DNA from: UBA10329 sp964500205 | Lineage (GTDB): Bacteria > Bacteroidota > Bacteroidia > UBA10329 | DNA: 64,000 nucleotides | Assembly: GCA_964500205.1 (NCBI GenBank) | Contig: CAZCNS010000001.1 | Span: forward strand, 124,001 to 188,000 | Reading direction: 5' to 3' | Shown: piece after piece, positions 1-8,906 of the stretch | Position numbering within the stretch: the first letter of the stretch is position 1 | Layout: every line of letters starts with the position of its first letter | Program-made: the position numbers and the translations under genes | The notes under the pieces: generated by a model | The model's database searches: none | What the model saw: the letters and a program-made list of their open reading frames with translations, nothing else | Told to the model about the DNA's origin: nothing

Positions 1-2027
1 GATCTGAACCTCCCACTCCGGGTGTTAAATTCTTCTGCTTCCAGTCTTCCATTAGACTCAAACTTCATGGCCAACGCAGATGACCCCGTTGAATTGTTCC
101 CTGTTAGGAAACGTAAATCATTCGTTTCCACGTCAATAAACCAAGCCGTGCCAGCTGAATTCGCATTATTCATTTGAATCTGCGCTCCTTCCACCCCTCC
201 TCGCGAACCAAGTATCAGCGTTGATTCGGATGGTGGCATTGTACCGAGATCATAACTTGCATCAACTACCAATTGAGTGCCACCTGAAGCGCTTCCCAGC
301 ATACGAATCCCCTCACTATTCTGACCAGTGCTCAGATACACTGTTTGATTGCCATGGAGTATCGGACCATCAAAAGATCCGCCTAAATGGGCTACGTAGT
401 GATTACCGTCATTACCAGCCCTGAGTCTGATTTGATTATCGTTCAGAGCAATGTTTCCTCCAGACACATCCAATTTAGCAGTTGGTGAATTGGTGCCGAC
501 ACCAACTCTATCGTTCGTTGCATCAATAGATAAGGTTATTCCATCTACATTGAACGCATCCACGCCTGTTCCTGTAAAACTCATTTTATTGGTGGCGGTC
601 AAGCCAGAAACGGTTGTGGCTTGCGTGAGTGCTCCACCCAAACGAATGGTGGCTGGGGCAGTTTCAGTCAGTCCGTTCTCGGCAGTGACTATATCAGTCG
701 GATCCGTCCACGTCCCCACCCCGTTGGCATCGGAGGTCAGCACCTTTCCCGTACCGGGCGCACCGCCACGGATGCGCACCTGACCGTCAATGTCGAGCCG
801 CTGCGTAGGAGCTGCCACGTTGATGCCTACGTTGCCACTGGGACCCTGGATTCGCATACGCTCGACCGAGGATGAGTTTGACGATGAACTCACATTGCGA
901 GCACTCTCGAAAACTATATCGCCCCACTGCGAACCTTGACTCGGATTCGGGTAACGGTTTCCTCCCGAACGCAGCACCAAGTTGCCTCCCCGCATGGTAT
1001 TGTCCGTGTGCGTGTAAGCATTGCCGGCCTCCAACAGCAAACTGCCGCCAGACCTGGCTCCTCCAGTGCTTGCAGCGCTGCCCGAAACAACACGCAACGT
1101 GTCACCTTGATTGCCCGCATTGGCAGACTGAACCCGCAGTGTCTTTGTTCCGCCCCTGCTGAGCAGCACATTTCCGTCTACCTGCAACCGCTCCTCAGGC
1201 GCAACCGTACCGATACCAACACGCTGATTGGTAGCGTCCACGTTGAGAATGGATGTCCCTGCCCCGTTTTGCAACTGAATCGCGGTCACAGCGTCCGTAT
1301 TCGGACGGATGGATACCGTGCCCGCATCCGCTCGCGTGTAAACAGGGGACTGGAAGGACGTGCCTGCCCTGCCAGTGCCGGATATCCAAAAATCGGAGGT
1401 AGGCTGTGTGGCGGCATTCTGGTTCCTGATGAACAAGGTGCCAGGGTTAACACTCTGCCACTGCGTGCCGTCTGAAGTGAGAATGTTGCCGTTCGCGCCA
1501 GGGGCAAGTCCGGTCATCACTCCGCTGCCGTTGTTCACCACAAGCGCGTTGGCAGTGCCGCTCGCCAACTTCGTGCGCGCAATAGCCGCTGAGGCATTGA
1601 TGTCCTCATCCAAAATCGTCCCATTAAGGATCTTGCCCGTGGTCACCGCACCTGTGCCGATGGTCAGCACACCCGCATTGGTGATCGCAGCGTCTCCACT
1701 AAGAGCTACGCCCGTGGCAATGTTAGAACCGTTGCCCACGAAGACCTGACCGCTGGAAAGCGTCTGACTCAACAGGCCCGCAGGTGAACCGAACGACACC
1801 CAGTCGTTTACAGGAGCTCCCACATATCCTTGAAAAGCATTCACCGTGGCATTCCAACGGATGGTGCCAGCTCCACCTGCGGGCGCACCAGCCGTGTTGT
1901 TAGATGATAACCGAAGACGACCCGAGACATCAAGTCGCTCCAGTGGAGATGGAACCCCGACACCGACATTCTGAGCAAACACATTCGCAGACAAAAGCAC
2001 TGCGGCAGGAAGTAAGATTCTTTTCAT
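1..2027 (-). CDS. Secreted repeat surface protein, paralogue A (partial, runs off left edge)
   Basis: The reverse strand is open from an ATG at 2027 to the window edge, about 675 codons with no stop. It begins with a signal peptide (MKRILLPAAVLLSANVFAQ) followed by a segment nearly identical to the N-terminus of the next minus-strand gene (NVGVGVPSPLERLDVSGR). The rest is low-complexity Gly/Asn/Thr/Val sequence with repeated GVGT-S-P-LDV-G and RL-IDGQVRIRGG motifs, as in Bacteroidota fibre or adhesin-like proteins of the cell surface. A TAGATTTG element lies 43 bases upstream, at the same distance as in the paralogue. The C-terminus, which could carry a chaperone or sorting domain, is outside the window. 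The exact function is unknown; a secreted structural role is inferred from the signal peptide and repeats. Confidence 0.8.
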   Translation of the reverse strand, partial: MKRILLPAAVLLSANVFAQNVGVGVPSPLERLDVSGRLRLSSNNTAGAPAGGAGTIRWNATVNAFQGYVGAPVNDWVSFGSPAGLLSQTLSSGQVFVGNGSNIATGVALSGDAAITNAGVLTIGTGAVTTGKILNGTILDEDINASAAIARTKLASGTANALVVNNGSGVMTGLAPGANGNILTSDGTQWQSVNPGTLFIRNQNAATQPTSDFWISGTGRAGTSFQSPVYTRADAGTVSIRPNTDAVTAIQLQNGAGTSILNVDATNQRVGIGTVAPEERLQVDGNVLLSRGGTKTLRVQSANAGNQGDTLRVVSGSAASTGGARSGGSLLLEAGNAYTHTDNTMRGGNLVLRSGGNRYPNPSQGSQWGDIVFESARNVSSSSNSSSVERMRIQGPSGNVGINVAAPTQRLDIDGQVRIRGGAPGTGKVLTSDANGVGTWTDPTDIVTAENGLTETAPATIRLGGALTQATTVSGLTATNKMSFTGTGVDAFNVDGITLSIDATNDRVGVGTNSPTAKLDVSGGNIALNDNQIRLRAGNDGNHYVAHLGGSFDGPILHGNQTVYLSTGQNSEGIRMLGSASGGTQLVVDASYDLGTMPPSESTLILGSRGGVEGAQIQMNNANSAGTAWFIDVETNDLRFLTGNNSTGSSALAMKFESNGRLEAEEFNTRSGRFR

Positions 2028-2070
2028 GGGAATTTGATGCTTAAGCAGGTGAACGCCAACAATTCGGAAA

Positions 2071-2078
2071 CAAATCTA
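2071..2078 (-). promoter_or_regulatory. -7 element TAGATTTG for surface protein A
   Basis: This is an exact match to the Bacteroidota -7 consensus TAnnTTTG on the minus strand. Its spacing to the signal-peptide ATG is identical to that in the duplicated gene copy further right, which supports both the promoter and the chosen starts. Confidence 0.6.
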
Positions 2079-2134
2079 AGCATCAATCTCATCTGCAATG
2101 TAAATGCCACTGCCCCCCAAACTACTTTCACCCC

Positions 2135-2278
2135 GTGACAACCAAAATCCATAATCCCGAAGGGTGGCTTTATGACCCTGTCCCGCCAGACCCTGAGAAC
2201 TGGCCGATATACCAGCTTTCTAAGGCCAGAGAGGCTTTTATCAAGGAATTCATAGCGCTCAGCACCGAAATATCCTGA
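2135..2278 (+). pseudogene. Relic of the 5' end of the PlsB-like acyltransferase gene
   Basis: From the GTG at 2135, 47 codons (MTTKIHNPEGWLYDPV...) align with the first 47 codons of the full acyltransferase gene that starts at 5147, with scattered substitutions, and then end at a TGA. The bases just before the GTG (TTTCACCCC) are also shared. The rest of the gene is missing. This is what a tandem duplication would leave if it copied the divergent surface-protein gene together with the first ~145 bases of the neighbouring gene. The 47-residue peptide is not expected to be functional, because the acyltransferase motifs lie near residues 196 and 273 of the intact protein. Confidence 0.85.
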
Positions 2279-2438
2279 TAATAGAAGCTATAAATCAATA
2301 ATCACCCATTACAACAGACTCGACTGCTCAACTTCGATTTAATCAATCCGGAATGAGTGAAGCATTAATCAGCGCGATCTGACCAGTGTAGTATTGGCAA
2401 TCACTCGCTGACAGTCACATTTCGCCCGAGCAGCAAAA

Positions 2439-5030
2439 TCAATTCGAGATTTGATTCCAAGCGGATCCATCGGAAATAAAAATCATTCCCTGATGTGATG
2501 GCGCTGTCAGGATAAAATTCGCTAGTAAAGAGGGACTACCCAGAAGTCTGATTTGACTACCAGAACTTGACTGGAACGTCTTTGTACCAGCGCCAAATTG
2601 AGTCCGGAAATAAAGTATGGCACCTGCACCTGCCAACGCAGCGTCTGGCAGGGTAACTGTAATCGTAAATCCACCACCAACATGAACGTAGTAGTCAGAA
2701 GCTGTGAGCACTTCATCGGCAGTTACAAGTCTAAAGCCCCCACGGACCCCCCCATCAATCCTTGCAGAGCCATTGACGTGCAATGCGGCTTGGGGATTTG
2801 CAGTGCCAATGCCCACGTTTCCAGGAGTAGTTCCGCTACCCGCCCTGAGGCTAACTGATGGAACACTACTGCCTACACCCATCATGATTGAATTCGCAGT
2901 ACTATTACTAAGGACACTACCTATCGCAATGACGGGTTGATTATTGGTTCCACCGGAAGCAGCGATGTTTTGTCCAATCGCAAGTGAGTAATCACCAGCG
3001 CGGGTTACGGTGCTAGTTCCTGTGTTACCAACACCAATGGCAACACCCTCAGTGCCATTGACGCGTGCCTGACTACCTATGGCCACTGCACGATCTCCGC
3101 CAGTTTCTATCTGTGCCCCCTCACCAATGGCAATCTTACTCTGCCCACCAGTGATATTAAGCGCGTTGCTGCCGACATTAACAGTTGTAGCTCCCGTCAA
3201 AGATCCACCAAGGGTAATAACAGGATTAGCGCCCCCAGTTGAGGTCAGTCCATTGGCGGCCGCTACGCTCGTGACTGTGCCATTGTTAACCGTGTTCAAG
3301 GTGTTTCCTGAAAAAGATAGTCCCGCTCCGAGTTGTATCTCGGATGGGGATGCCGCAGCACCAGTAGGATTTCCGAGAAGTCTGTTTCCCGTCACGTTCT
3401 GTATCTTCCCGAAGGTCACCGCATTATCAGCGATTTGACCTGTGGCAACCTGCGCAGCTACAATATTACCGCCCTGCCGGCCAAGCACAGTGTTGGCTCC
3501 AACCGCAAAATCGGTCGGTGCGGCAGCCCCAGCGGTCGCATTCACTTTCACGGTGTTCGCGGCCATGTTGGCCAGCTTGGCATTGGTCACCGCATTGTCT
3601 GCAAGCTTCGCTGTGGTAACACCAAGGTCATTCAGACTGATGACAGGTGCAACAGTATTGTTCGCAACAGCTATGGGAGCTGTGCCTGTGACGTTGGTCA
3701 CTGTGCCAACGGTCGGGTCGGTCCAAGCGCCCACCCCGTTGGCATCGGAGGTCAGCACCTTGCCCGCACCGGGCGCACCGCCACGAATGCGTACCTGACC
3801 GTCAATGTCCAACCGCTGCGTAGGAGCTGCCACGTTGATGCCTACATTTCCTGTGGCACCCTTTACCACCATGCGCTCATTGGCTGTCCCTGCATCTCCG
3901 GCTGTGGGATCCCCCGTCTGAAAAACAATATCACCCGGAGGGCTGGCACTATTGCCCACATTGCCGCCTGTGCGAAGAAGTATCCTGCCACCCGTGTGCC
4001 CAGCAACTAATGCTCGAGCTGAACCGGCAATGATATCAACACCTCCTCCGGAACGCGCCTCTGCCGAGGCCGGCTGGACACTCCCTCCCTTCAACTCCAA
4101 TCCATGAGCAGGGTTGTTGTCCAAGGGGTCGGCAACGTAGATTCTACGGGCTGCCCCTCGCGACAACATGATGTTGCCATCGACATGAAGCCGCTCTGCA
4201 GGTGCCACACTACCGATACCCACTCGCTGATTGTTAGCGTCCACATTAAGAATGGATGTCCCTGCCGCGTTCTGCAACTGGATCGCGGTCACAGCGTCCG
4301 TATTCGGACGGATGGATACCGTGCCCGCGTCCGCCCGTGTGTAAACAGGGGACTGGAAAGACGTGCCTGCCCTACCAGTGCCAGATATCCAAAAATCGGA
4401 GGTAGGCTGTGTGGCGGCATTCTGGTTCCTGATGAACAAGGTGCCAGGGTTAACACTCTGCCACTGCGTGCCGTCTGAAGTGAGAATGTTGCCGTTCGCG
4501 CCAGGGGCAAGTCCGGTCATCACTCCGCTGCCGTTGTTCACCACAAGCGCGTTGGCAGTGCCGCTCGCCAACTTCGTGCGCGCAATAGCCGCTGAGGCAT
4601 TGATGTCCTCATCCAAAATCGTCCCATTAAGGATCTTGCCCGTGGTCACCGCACCTGTGCCGATGGTCAGCACACCCGCATTGGTGATCGCAGCGTCTCC
4701 ACTAAGAGCTACGCCCGTGGCAATGTTAGAACCGTTGCCCACGAAGACCTGACCGCTGGAAAGCGTCTGACTCAACAGGCCCGCAGGTGAACCGAACGAC
4801 ACCCAGTCGTTTACAGGAGCTCCCACATATCCTTGAAATGCATTCACCGTGGCATTCCAACGGATGGTGCCAGCTCCACCTGTGGGCGCACCAGCCGTGT
4901 TGTTAGATGATAACCGAAGACGACCCGAGACATCAAGCCTCTCCAGTGGAGATGGAACCCCGACACCGACATTCTGAGCAAATACACTCGCAGACAAAAG
5001 CACTGCGACAGGAAGTAGAATATTCTTCAT
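2439..5030 (-). CDS. Secreted repeat surface protein, paralogue B, with YadA-head-like repeats
   Basis: This encodes about 863 residues. The start is placed at the ATG at 5030 (MKNILLPVAVLLSASVFAQ) rather than 5045, because the paralogue starts there and the promoter spacing is then the same in both copies. A signal peptide is followed by Gly/Ala/Asn/Thr/Val-rich repeats (GTVTNVTG, TTAKLADNAVTNAKL). At roughly residues 630-730 there are repeated AIG motifs (IAIGEGAQ, AVAIGSQA, VAIGVGN, LAIGQN) resembling the left-handed roll of trimeric YadA-type adhesin heads. The C-terminus (about residues 760-863) looks like a small beta domain; I see no S74 peptidase or T9SS sorting signal. It is probably an extracellular fibrous or trimeric protein. 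Its ligand is unknown. Confidence 0.85.
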   Translation of the reverse strand: MKNILLPVAVLLSASVFAQNVGVGVPSPLERLDVSGRLRLSSNNTAGAPTGGAGTIRWNATVNAFQGYVGAPVNDWVSFGSPAGLLSQTLSSGQVFVGNGSNIATGVALSGDAAITNAGVLTIGTGAVTTGKILNGTILDEDINASAAIARTKLASGTANALVVNNGSGVMTGLAPGANGNILTSDGTQWQSVNPGTLFIRNQNAATQPTSDFWISGTGRAGTSFQSPVYTRADAGTVSIRPNTDAVTAIQLQNAAGTSILNVDANNQRVGIGSVAPAERLHVDGNIMLSRGAARRIYVADPLDNNPAHGLELKGGSVQPASAEARSGGGVDIIAGSARALVAGHTGGRILLRTGGNVGNSASPPGDIVFQTGDPTAGDAGTANERMVVKGATGNVGINVAAPTQRLDIDGQVRIRGGAPGAGKVLTSDANGVGAWTDPTVGTVTNVTGTAPIAVANNTVAPVISLNDLGVTTAKLADNAVTNAKLANMAANTVKVNATAGAAAPTDFAVGANTVLGRQGGNIVAAQVATGQIADNAVTFGKIQNVTGNRLLGNPTGAAASPSEIQLGAGLSFSGNTLNTVNNGTVTSVAAANGLTSTGGANPVITLGGSLTGATTVNVGSNALNITGGQSKIAIGEGAQIETGGDRAVAIGSQARVNGTEGVAIGVGNTGTSTVTRAGDYSLAIGQNIAASGGTNNQPVIAIGSVLSNSTANSIMMGVGSSVPSVSLRAGSGTTPGNVGIGTANPQAALHVNGSARIDGGVRGGFRLVTADEVLTASDYYVHVGGGFTITVTLPDAALAGAGAILYFRTQFGAGTKTFQSSSGSQIRLLGSPSLLANFILTAPSHQGMIFISDGSAWNQISN

Positions 5031-5073
5031 AAGCGAATAATTCATAAGAGGATGAAAACCAACAAACAGGCAT

Positions 5074-5081
5074 CAAATCTA
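5074..5081 (-). promoter_or_regulatory. -7 element TAGATTTG for surface protein B
   Basis: Exact TAnnTTTG match on the minus strand, 43 bases before the ATG at 5030. It would lie only 28 bases before the alternative start at 5045, so its conserved spacing with the paralogue favours 5030. Confidence 0.6.
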
Positions 5082-5146
5082 AGCATTGGTACCATCTGCT
5101 TCTGAAACATCGAACACCCCTAGGGAAAATAATCTATTTTCACCCC

Positions 5147-6844
5147 GTGGCAACTAAGATACATAATCCCGAAGGGTGGCTCTACGACCCTGTGCTGCCA
5201 GACCCTGAGAACTGGCCGATATACCAGCTTTCCAAGGACAGAGAGACATTTGTCAGGGAATTCATCGTACTTAGCATCGCAAATATCCGCGAGCAGATCG
5301 GCAGTGGACCAACCGCACTGCGAGATGAACTGGCACGAACGCTCTACTCGGAGCGCATCCGTGTGACACAGATGCCGTGGAAGGCAGACCCGCTGGACGA
5401 GAAGGATTTCTGGTCCTCAGTGAAGCGCGACATGGTTCAGATCGCATCAGACCATGACAGCCCGCAGACCGAGCGGCACGAGGAGCTGCTGGAACGCATT
5501 GTGACCCGGTATGCAAACGAGATCGTAGGCATCTTCGACCCTGGGGCGTATAACTTCGCTAAGGGGTTCACCACCACGCTTTTCGCCCGTCTGCTCAACG
5601 CCTCGCAAGGCAAGGGGCTGACCCGCTTCTGGAAGATGCGTAGCAACCTGCACGACAAGATTCATCTCGTAGGTCAGATCGACCATATCCGCGAGCTGGC
5701 AAGAAAGGGTACGGTGGTGATGGTGCCCACGCACTTCAGTAACCTCGACTCGATGCTGATCGGTTGGGCCATACAGAGTATCGGACTGCCTCCCTTCCTC
5801 TATGGGGCCGGGCTCAATCTATTCGGAATCAAGATCCTTGCATGGTTCATGAGCCGGTTAGGAGCCTACAAGGTGGACCGTAGGAAGAAGAACCTCATCT
5901 ACCTCGAGACCCTGAAAGCCTACAGCACACTCTCGTTGACAAGGGGGTGCAGCGGGCTCTTTTTTCCCGGTGGAACGCGGTCACGCAGCGGAATGCTCGA
6001 GAAACGGCTGAAACTGGGTCTGTTGAGCACCACGATGGAAGCACAGCGACTCAATTTCCTAAAAGAAGGGGCACAGGCCAAAAAGATCTTCGTAGTACCC
6101 GTGACCATCAACTACAACTTTGTGTTGGAGGCTCAGAGCCTTATCGACCAGCACCTGAAACACAGCGGACAGGAGCAGTACTACGTGGAGAATGACGATT
6201 TCAGCACCTCGATGAAGATCGCCAAGTTCATTTACAATTTCTTCAATGCTTCCTCGGAAATAGCTGTTCGCTTCGGCAGACCGATGGACCTCTTCGGCAA
6301 CCGCCTCGACAACGAGGGCAACAGCCTCGACCCACAGGGAAAGGCAGTAGACATAAGCCGGTACTTTTATTCCAATGGTGAGATCACCCGTGACCTGCAG
6401 CGTGATGGCGAATACACTAAGATGTTGGGAGAGCGTATCGTGAAAGCATACCACACCGAGGCAGTGGTGATGTGCAGCCACATCATCGCCTTTGTTGCCT
6501 TCAATCTCATTCAAAGGAAATACCGAAGAATGGATCTGTTCGGCCTCATGAGACTGCCAAGCGAAGACCTCGTCATTCCCCAAGAGCAACTGCACGAGGC
6601 GGTGGAAAACCTGTTACCTGTGCTTCGCACAATGCGGAAGAACAAGCAGCTCAAACTTGAGAAGAAACTCAAAGGAGGCTCCGTGGAAGAGATAATGACC
6701 AAGGGGATGGTGAATCTCGGGGTCTATCATGCTAAGATGCCTCTGGTGCGCAATACAGAAGGAGACTACCAGAGCGAAGACATCAAACTGCTCTTTTTCT
6801 ATCATAACAGAACTGTAGGATATGACCTCCACAAATACTTCTGA
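5147..6844 (+). CDS. PlsB-like glycerol-phosphate acyltransferase
   Basis: A 565-residue protein with a GTG start (no ATG lies nearby, and the relic copy at 2135 also uses GTG). It has the acyltransferase signature blocks: HFSNLD at residues 196-201 (the HX4D catalytic motif), GAYKVDRR near 243-250, and FFPGGTRSRSG near 272-282, which binds the glycerol phosphate. It should acylate glycerol 3-phosphate or lysophosphatidate at the inner membrane, the first steps of phospholipid synthesis. The length and the long regions outside the catalytic core fit PlsB-like rather than short PlsC enzymes. It overlaps gpsA by 23 bases, so the enzyme that makes glycerol 3-phosphate is co-transcribed with one that uses it. 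The exact acyl acceptor cannot be settled from sequence. Confidence 0.88.
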   Translation: MATKIHNPEGWLYDPVLPDPENWPIYQLSKDRETFVREFIVLSIANIREQIGSGPTALRDELARTLYSERIRVTQMPWKADPLDEKDFWSSVKRDMVQIASDHDSPQTERHEELLERIVTRYANEIVGIFDPGAYNFAKGFTTTLFARLLNASQGKGLTRFWKMRSNLHDKIHLVGQIDHIRELARKGTVVMVPTHFSNLDSMLIGWAIQSIGLPPFLYGAGLNLFGIKILAWFMSRLGAYKVDRRKKNLIYLETLKAYSTLSLTRGCSGLFFPGGTRSRSGMLEKRLKLGLLSTTMEAQRLNFLKEGAQAKKIFVVPVTINYNFVLEAQSLIDQHLKHSGQEQYYVENDDFSTSMKIAKFIYNFFNASSEIAVRFGRPMDLFGNRLDNEGNSLDPQGKAVDISRYFYSNGEITRDLQRDGEYTKMLGERIVKAYHTEAVVMCSHIIAFVAFNLIQRKYRRMDLFGLMRLPSEDLVIPQEQLHEAVENLLPVLRTMRKNKQLKLEKKLKGGSVEEIMTKGMVNLGVYHAKMPLVRNTEGDYQSEDIKLLFFYHNRTVGYDLHKYF

Positions 6845-7895
6845 CCGCCCCACCGTGGGTGTGGTGGGGGCCGGGGCTTTCGGTTCTGCGGTGGCCAACC
6901 TGCTGGCCGAGAACCAACCGGTGATACTCTACACCCGCTTGCCAGAGGTGCATGAGAGCATCATGACATCAGGCGACAACCGTGGCCGCAAGATGCACCC
7001 CAACGTGCGCAGCACCACTGACATAGAAGAAGTGGCCCGGGAATGCAAACTCATTTACCCAATTCTTCCATCGGCCAATTTCAGGGAGAAGATACGGGAG
7101 CTGGCCCCCTTTCTCACCCCAGAGCATATCCTCATTCACGGCACTAAGGGCGTAGATGTGCAGCTGCCCCGTGGAGAGCAGCTCACTGCGAGCTACAAGC
7201 TCAATCCCGACCTGGTGAACACCATGACCGAGGTGATGCTGCAAGAGACCATCGTTCGCAGGGTAGGATGCCTGGCAGGACCCAACCTTGCGTCAGAGAT
7301 CCTTGCCGGACAACCTGCCGCCACGGTCGTGGCAAGTGAGTTCGATGAGGTGATACGCCTCGGACAGCGCACCTTGCGCACCCCCAATTTCCAGGTTTTC
7401 AGCAGTCATGATAGAGCAGGCGTGGAAATAGCTGGCGTGCTGAAGAACGTGATCGCCATCGCAGCGGGTGCGCTCGAAGGTCTCGGACTGGGTGAGAATG
7501 CCCGCGCACTGCTGATCAGCCGGGGGCTGGTGGAGATGGTGCATGTGGGCAAGAATCTTGGCGGAGGGCTCCAAGCCTTCCTCGGGCTGGCAGGCGTAGG
7601 AGACCTGATTGCCACCTGCTCCAGCCCTAACAGCCGCAACTTCAGCGTAGGCTACCGCATTGCCAAAGGAGAGACCCTCGAGGATATCCTCAACTCTATG
7701 GAGGAAGTGGCCGAGGGCATCAACACGGTAAAAATCTCCCGGGCAATGGCCAATCACCTCGGCTTCCGCGCCCCGCTCACTGAGACGATCTACGAAGTCC
7801 TTTTCGGGGATAAAACCGCTGAGGAGGCCGTGGAATACCTGATGAAGTTCCCGTACTACGTGGATGTGGACGTGAGCCTGTTTCAGGCGAAATAG
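6822..7895 (+). CDS. gpsA: NAD(P)H-dependent glycerol-3-phosphate dehydrogenase
   Basis: The 357-residue protein reduces dihydroxyacetone phosphate to sn-glycerol 3-phosphate in the cytoplasm for phospholipid synthesis. The Rossmann motif GAGAFG is at residues 16-21, the GTKGVD and LAGPNLASEI segments follow, the catalytic lysine lies in VLKNVIAIAAG near residue 208, and the C-terminal substrate-binding stretch GLAGVGDL-ATC-SP-SRN is intact. Length is normal for the family. The start codon overlaps the 3' end of the upstream acyltransferase gene, which indicates translational coupling in a two-gene lipid operon. Confidence 0.96.
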   Translation: MTSTNTSDRPTVGVVGAGAFGSAVANLLAENQPVILYTRLPEVHESIMTSGDNRGRKMHPNVRSTTDIEEVARECKLIYPILPSANFREKIRELAPFLTPEHILIHGTKGVDVQLPRGEQLTASYKLNPDLVNTMTEVMLQETIVRRVGCLAGPNLASEILAGQPAATVVASEFDEVIRLGQRTLRTPNFQVFSSHDRAGVEIAGVLKNVIAIAAGALEGLGLGENARALLISRGLVEMVHVGKNLGGGLQAFLGLAGVGDLIATCSSPNSRNFSVGYRIAKGETLEDILNSMEEVAEGINTVKISRAMANHLGFRAPLTETIYEVLFGDKTAEEAVEYLMKFPYYVDVDVSLFQAK

Positions 7896-7925
7896 AACAT
7901 TCTTGTCGGAGCTTGTCGCAAGGAC

Positions 7926-8687
7926 TCACGTGATGCCCCTCCTATTCACCATGGTGCTCGCAGCCTGATCTGCGGCCAGCACCAGCATATCAGCGATGTT
8001 GACATGCGCGGGGCGGGTGACGCAGAATAGGATGCAGTCCGCGATGTCCTGGGCGGTGAGCGGCTCCATGTCGGCATAGACCTTCGAGGCGAGGTTGCCA
8101 TCACCCTTGAACCGCACCATGGAGAACTCCGTCTCCACCAGTCCGGGCGCGATGTTGGTCACCTTGATGCCCTTGTCGTACAGCTCCTTGCGCAGCCCTT
8201 CGCTCAGGGCATGGACCGCGTGCTTGGTGGCGCAATAGACGTTGCCGCTGGGATAGACCTCCCGCCCCGCGATGGAGCCAATGTTGATGATGTGACCGCT
8301 GCCCTGCTTCACCATCAAAGGCGCTATTCCGCGGGTGATGTAGAGCAGTCCCTTGATGTTAGTGTCTATCATCTGCTCCCAGTCGTCAGCGCTTCCCTCG
8401 TGCAATGCGCTCAGTCCTGCCGCCAGTCCAGCATTGTTTACAAGGATGTCAATCCGTCTGTTTTCGAGCGATGCGGTGAACGCGGCCACAGCCTCGCGGT
8501 CGCGCACGTCCAAAACGTGAGTTCTGACTTTGATTCCAAATGAGCTTGTCAGTTCCTTTTCGAGGGCCTCGAGCCGTTCTTCTCTCCGTGCTGTGAGAAT
8601 GAGGTCGAAACCCTCCCTGGCCAAAGTGCGGGAAGTAGCCTCCCCTATTCCCGCGCTGGCGCCTGTGATGAGTGCTTTTCTTTTCAT
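7926..8687 (-). CDS. Short-chain dehydrogenase/reductase (YdfG-like)
   Basis: The 253-residue classical SDR has TGASAGIG at residues 8-15 (cofactor binding), the NNAG motif near 86-89, and the catalytic Ser plus YxxxK (YCATK from residue 151). Arg residues after the second beta strand (TARREERLE) favour NADPH. The closest family pattern is that of YdfG-type NADP-dependent serine / 3-hydroxy acid dehydrogenases, but the substrate is not determined by these motifs. It converges with gpsA and has no obvious partner. A one-mismatch -7 element (TTTCTTTG) lies just upstream. Confidence 0.9.
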   Translation of the reverse strand: MKRKALITGASAGIGEATSRTLAREGFDLILTARREERLEALEKELTSSFGIKVRTHVLDVRDREAVAAFTASLENRRIDILVNNAGLAAGLSALHEGSADDWEQMIDTNIKGLLYITRGIAPLMVKQGSGHIINIGSIAGREVYPSGNVYCATKHAVHALSEGLRKELYDKGIKVTNIAPGLVETEFSMVRFKGDGNLASKVYADMEPLTAQDIADCILFCVTRPAHVNIADMLVLAADQAASTMVNRRGIT

Positions 8688-8710
8688 GCAGCAAAGAAAC
8701 GGGGCTGCGC

Positions 8711-8828
8711 GTCATTGCGAGGAAGTCACGACCGAGGCGTCATTGCGAGGTCGAAGGACGAAGCAACCTACCTGATACAAGCACTGCGCTATCCGGGAGT
8801 GATTGCTCCGCTCCGCTCGCAATGACGG
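8711..8828. repeat. REP-like intergenic palindrome (CGTCATTGCGAGG)
   Basis: The motif GTCATTGCGAGG occurs twice in direct orientation (8711-8722 and 8739-8750), and its near-exact inverse CTCGCAATGACG closes the element at 8817-8828. The outer arms can form a long hairpin. This layout is that of repetitive extragenic palindromes found dispersed in many bacterial genomes. It sits between two genes that diverge from it, with no open frame of interest inside. Confidence 0.75.
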
Positions 8829-8906
8829 CATACTGCTCAGCCCACGCCATGATGAAAACTAAGAAAACAGTTGTGCCACTAAAAACATAGTTACACATTT
8901 GTCCCC

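Noticed and set aside
621..1475. Several plus-strand frames opposite the surface protein genes
   Set aside because: They mirror the repetitive minus-strand genes and occur at equivalent positions in both paralogues for that reason.
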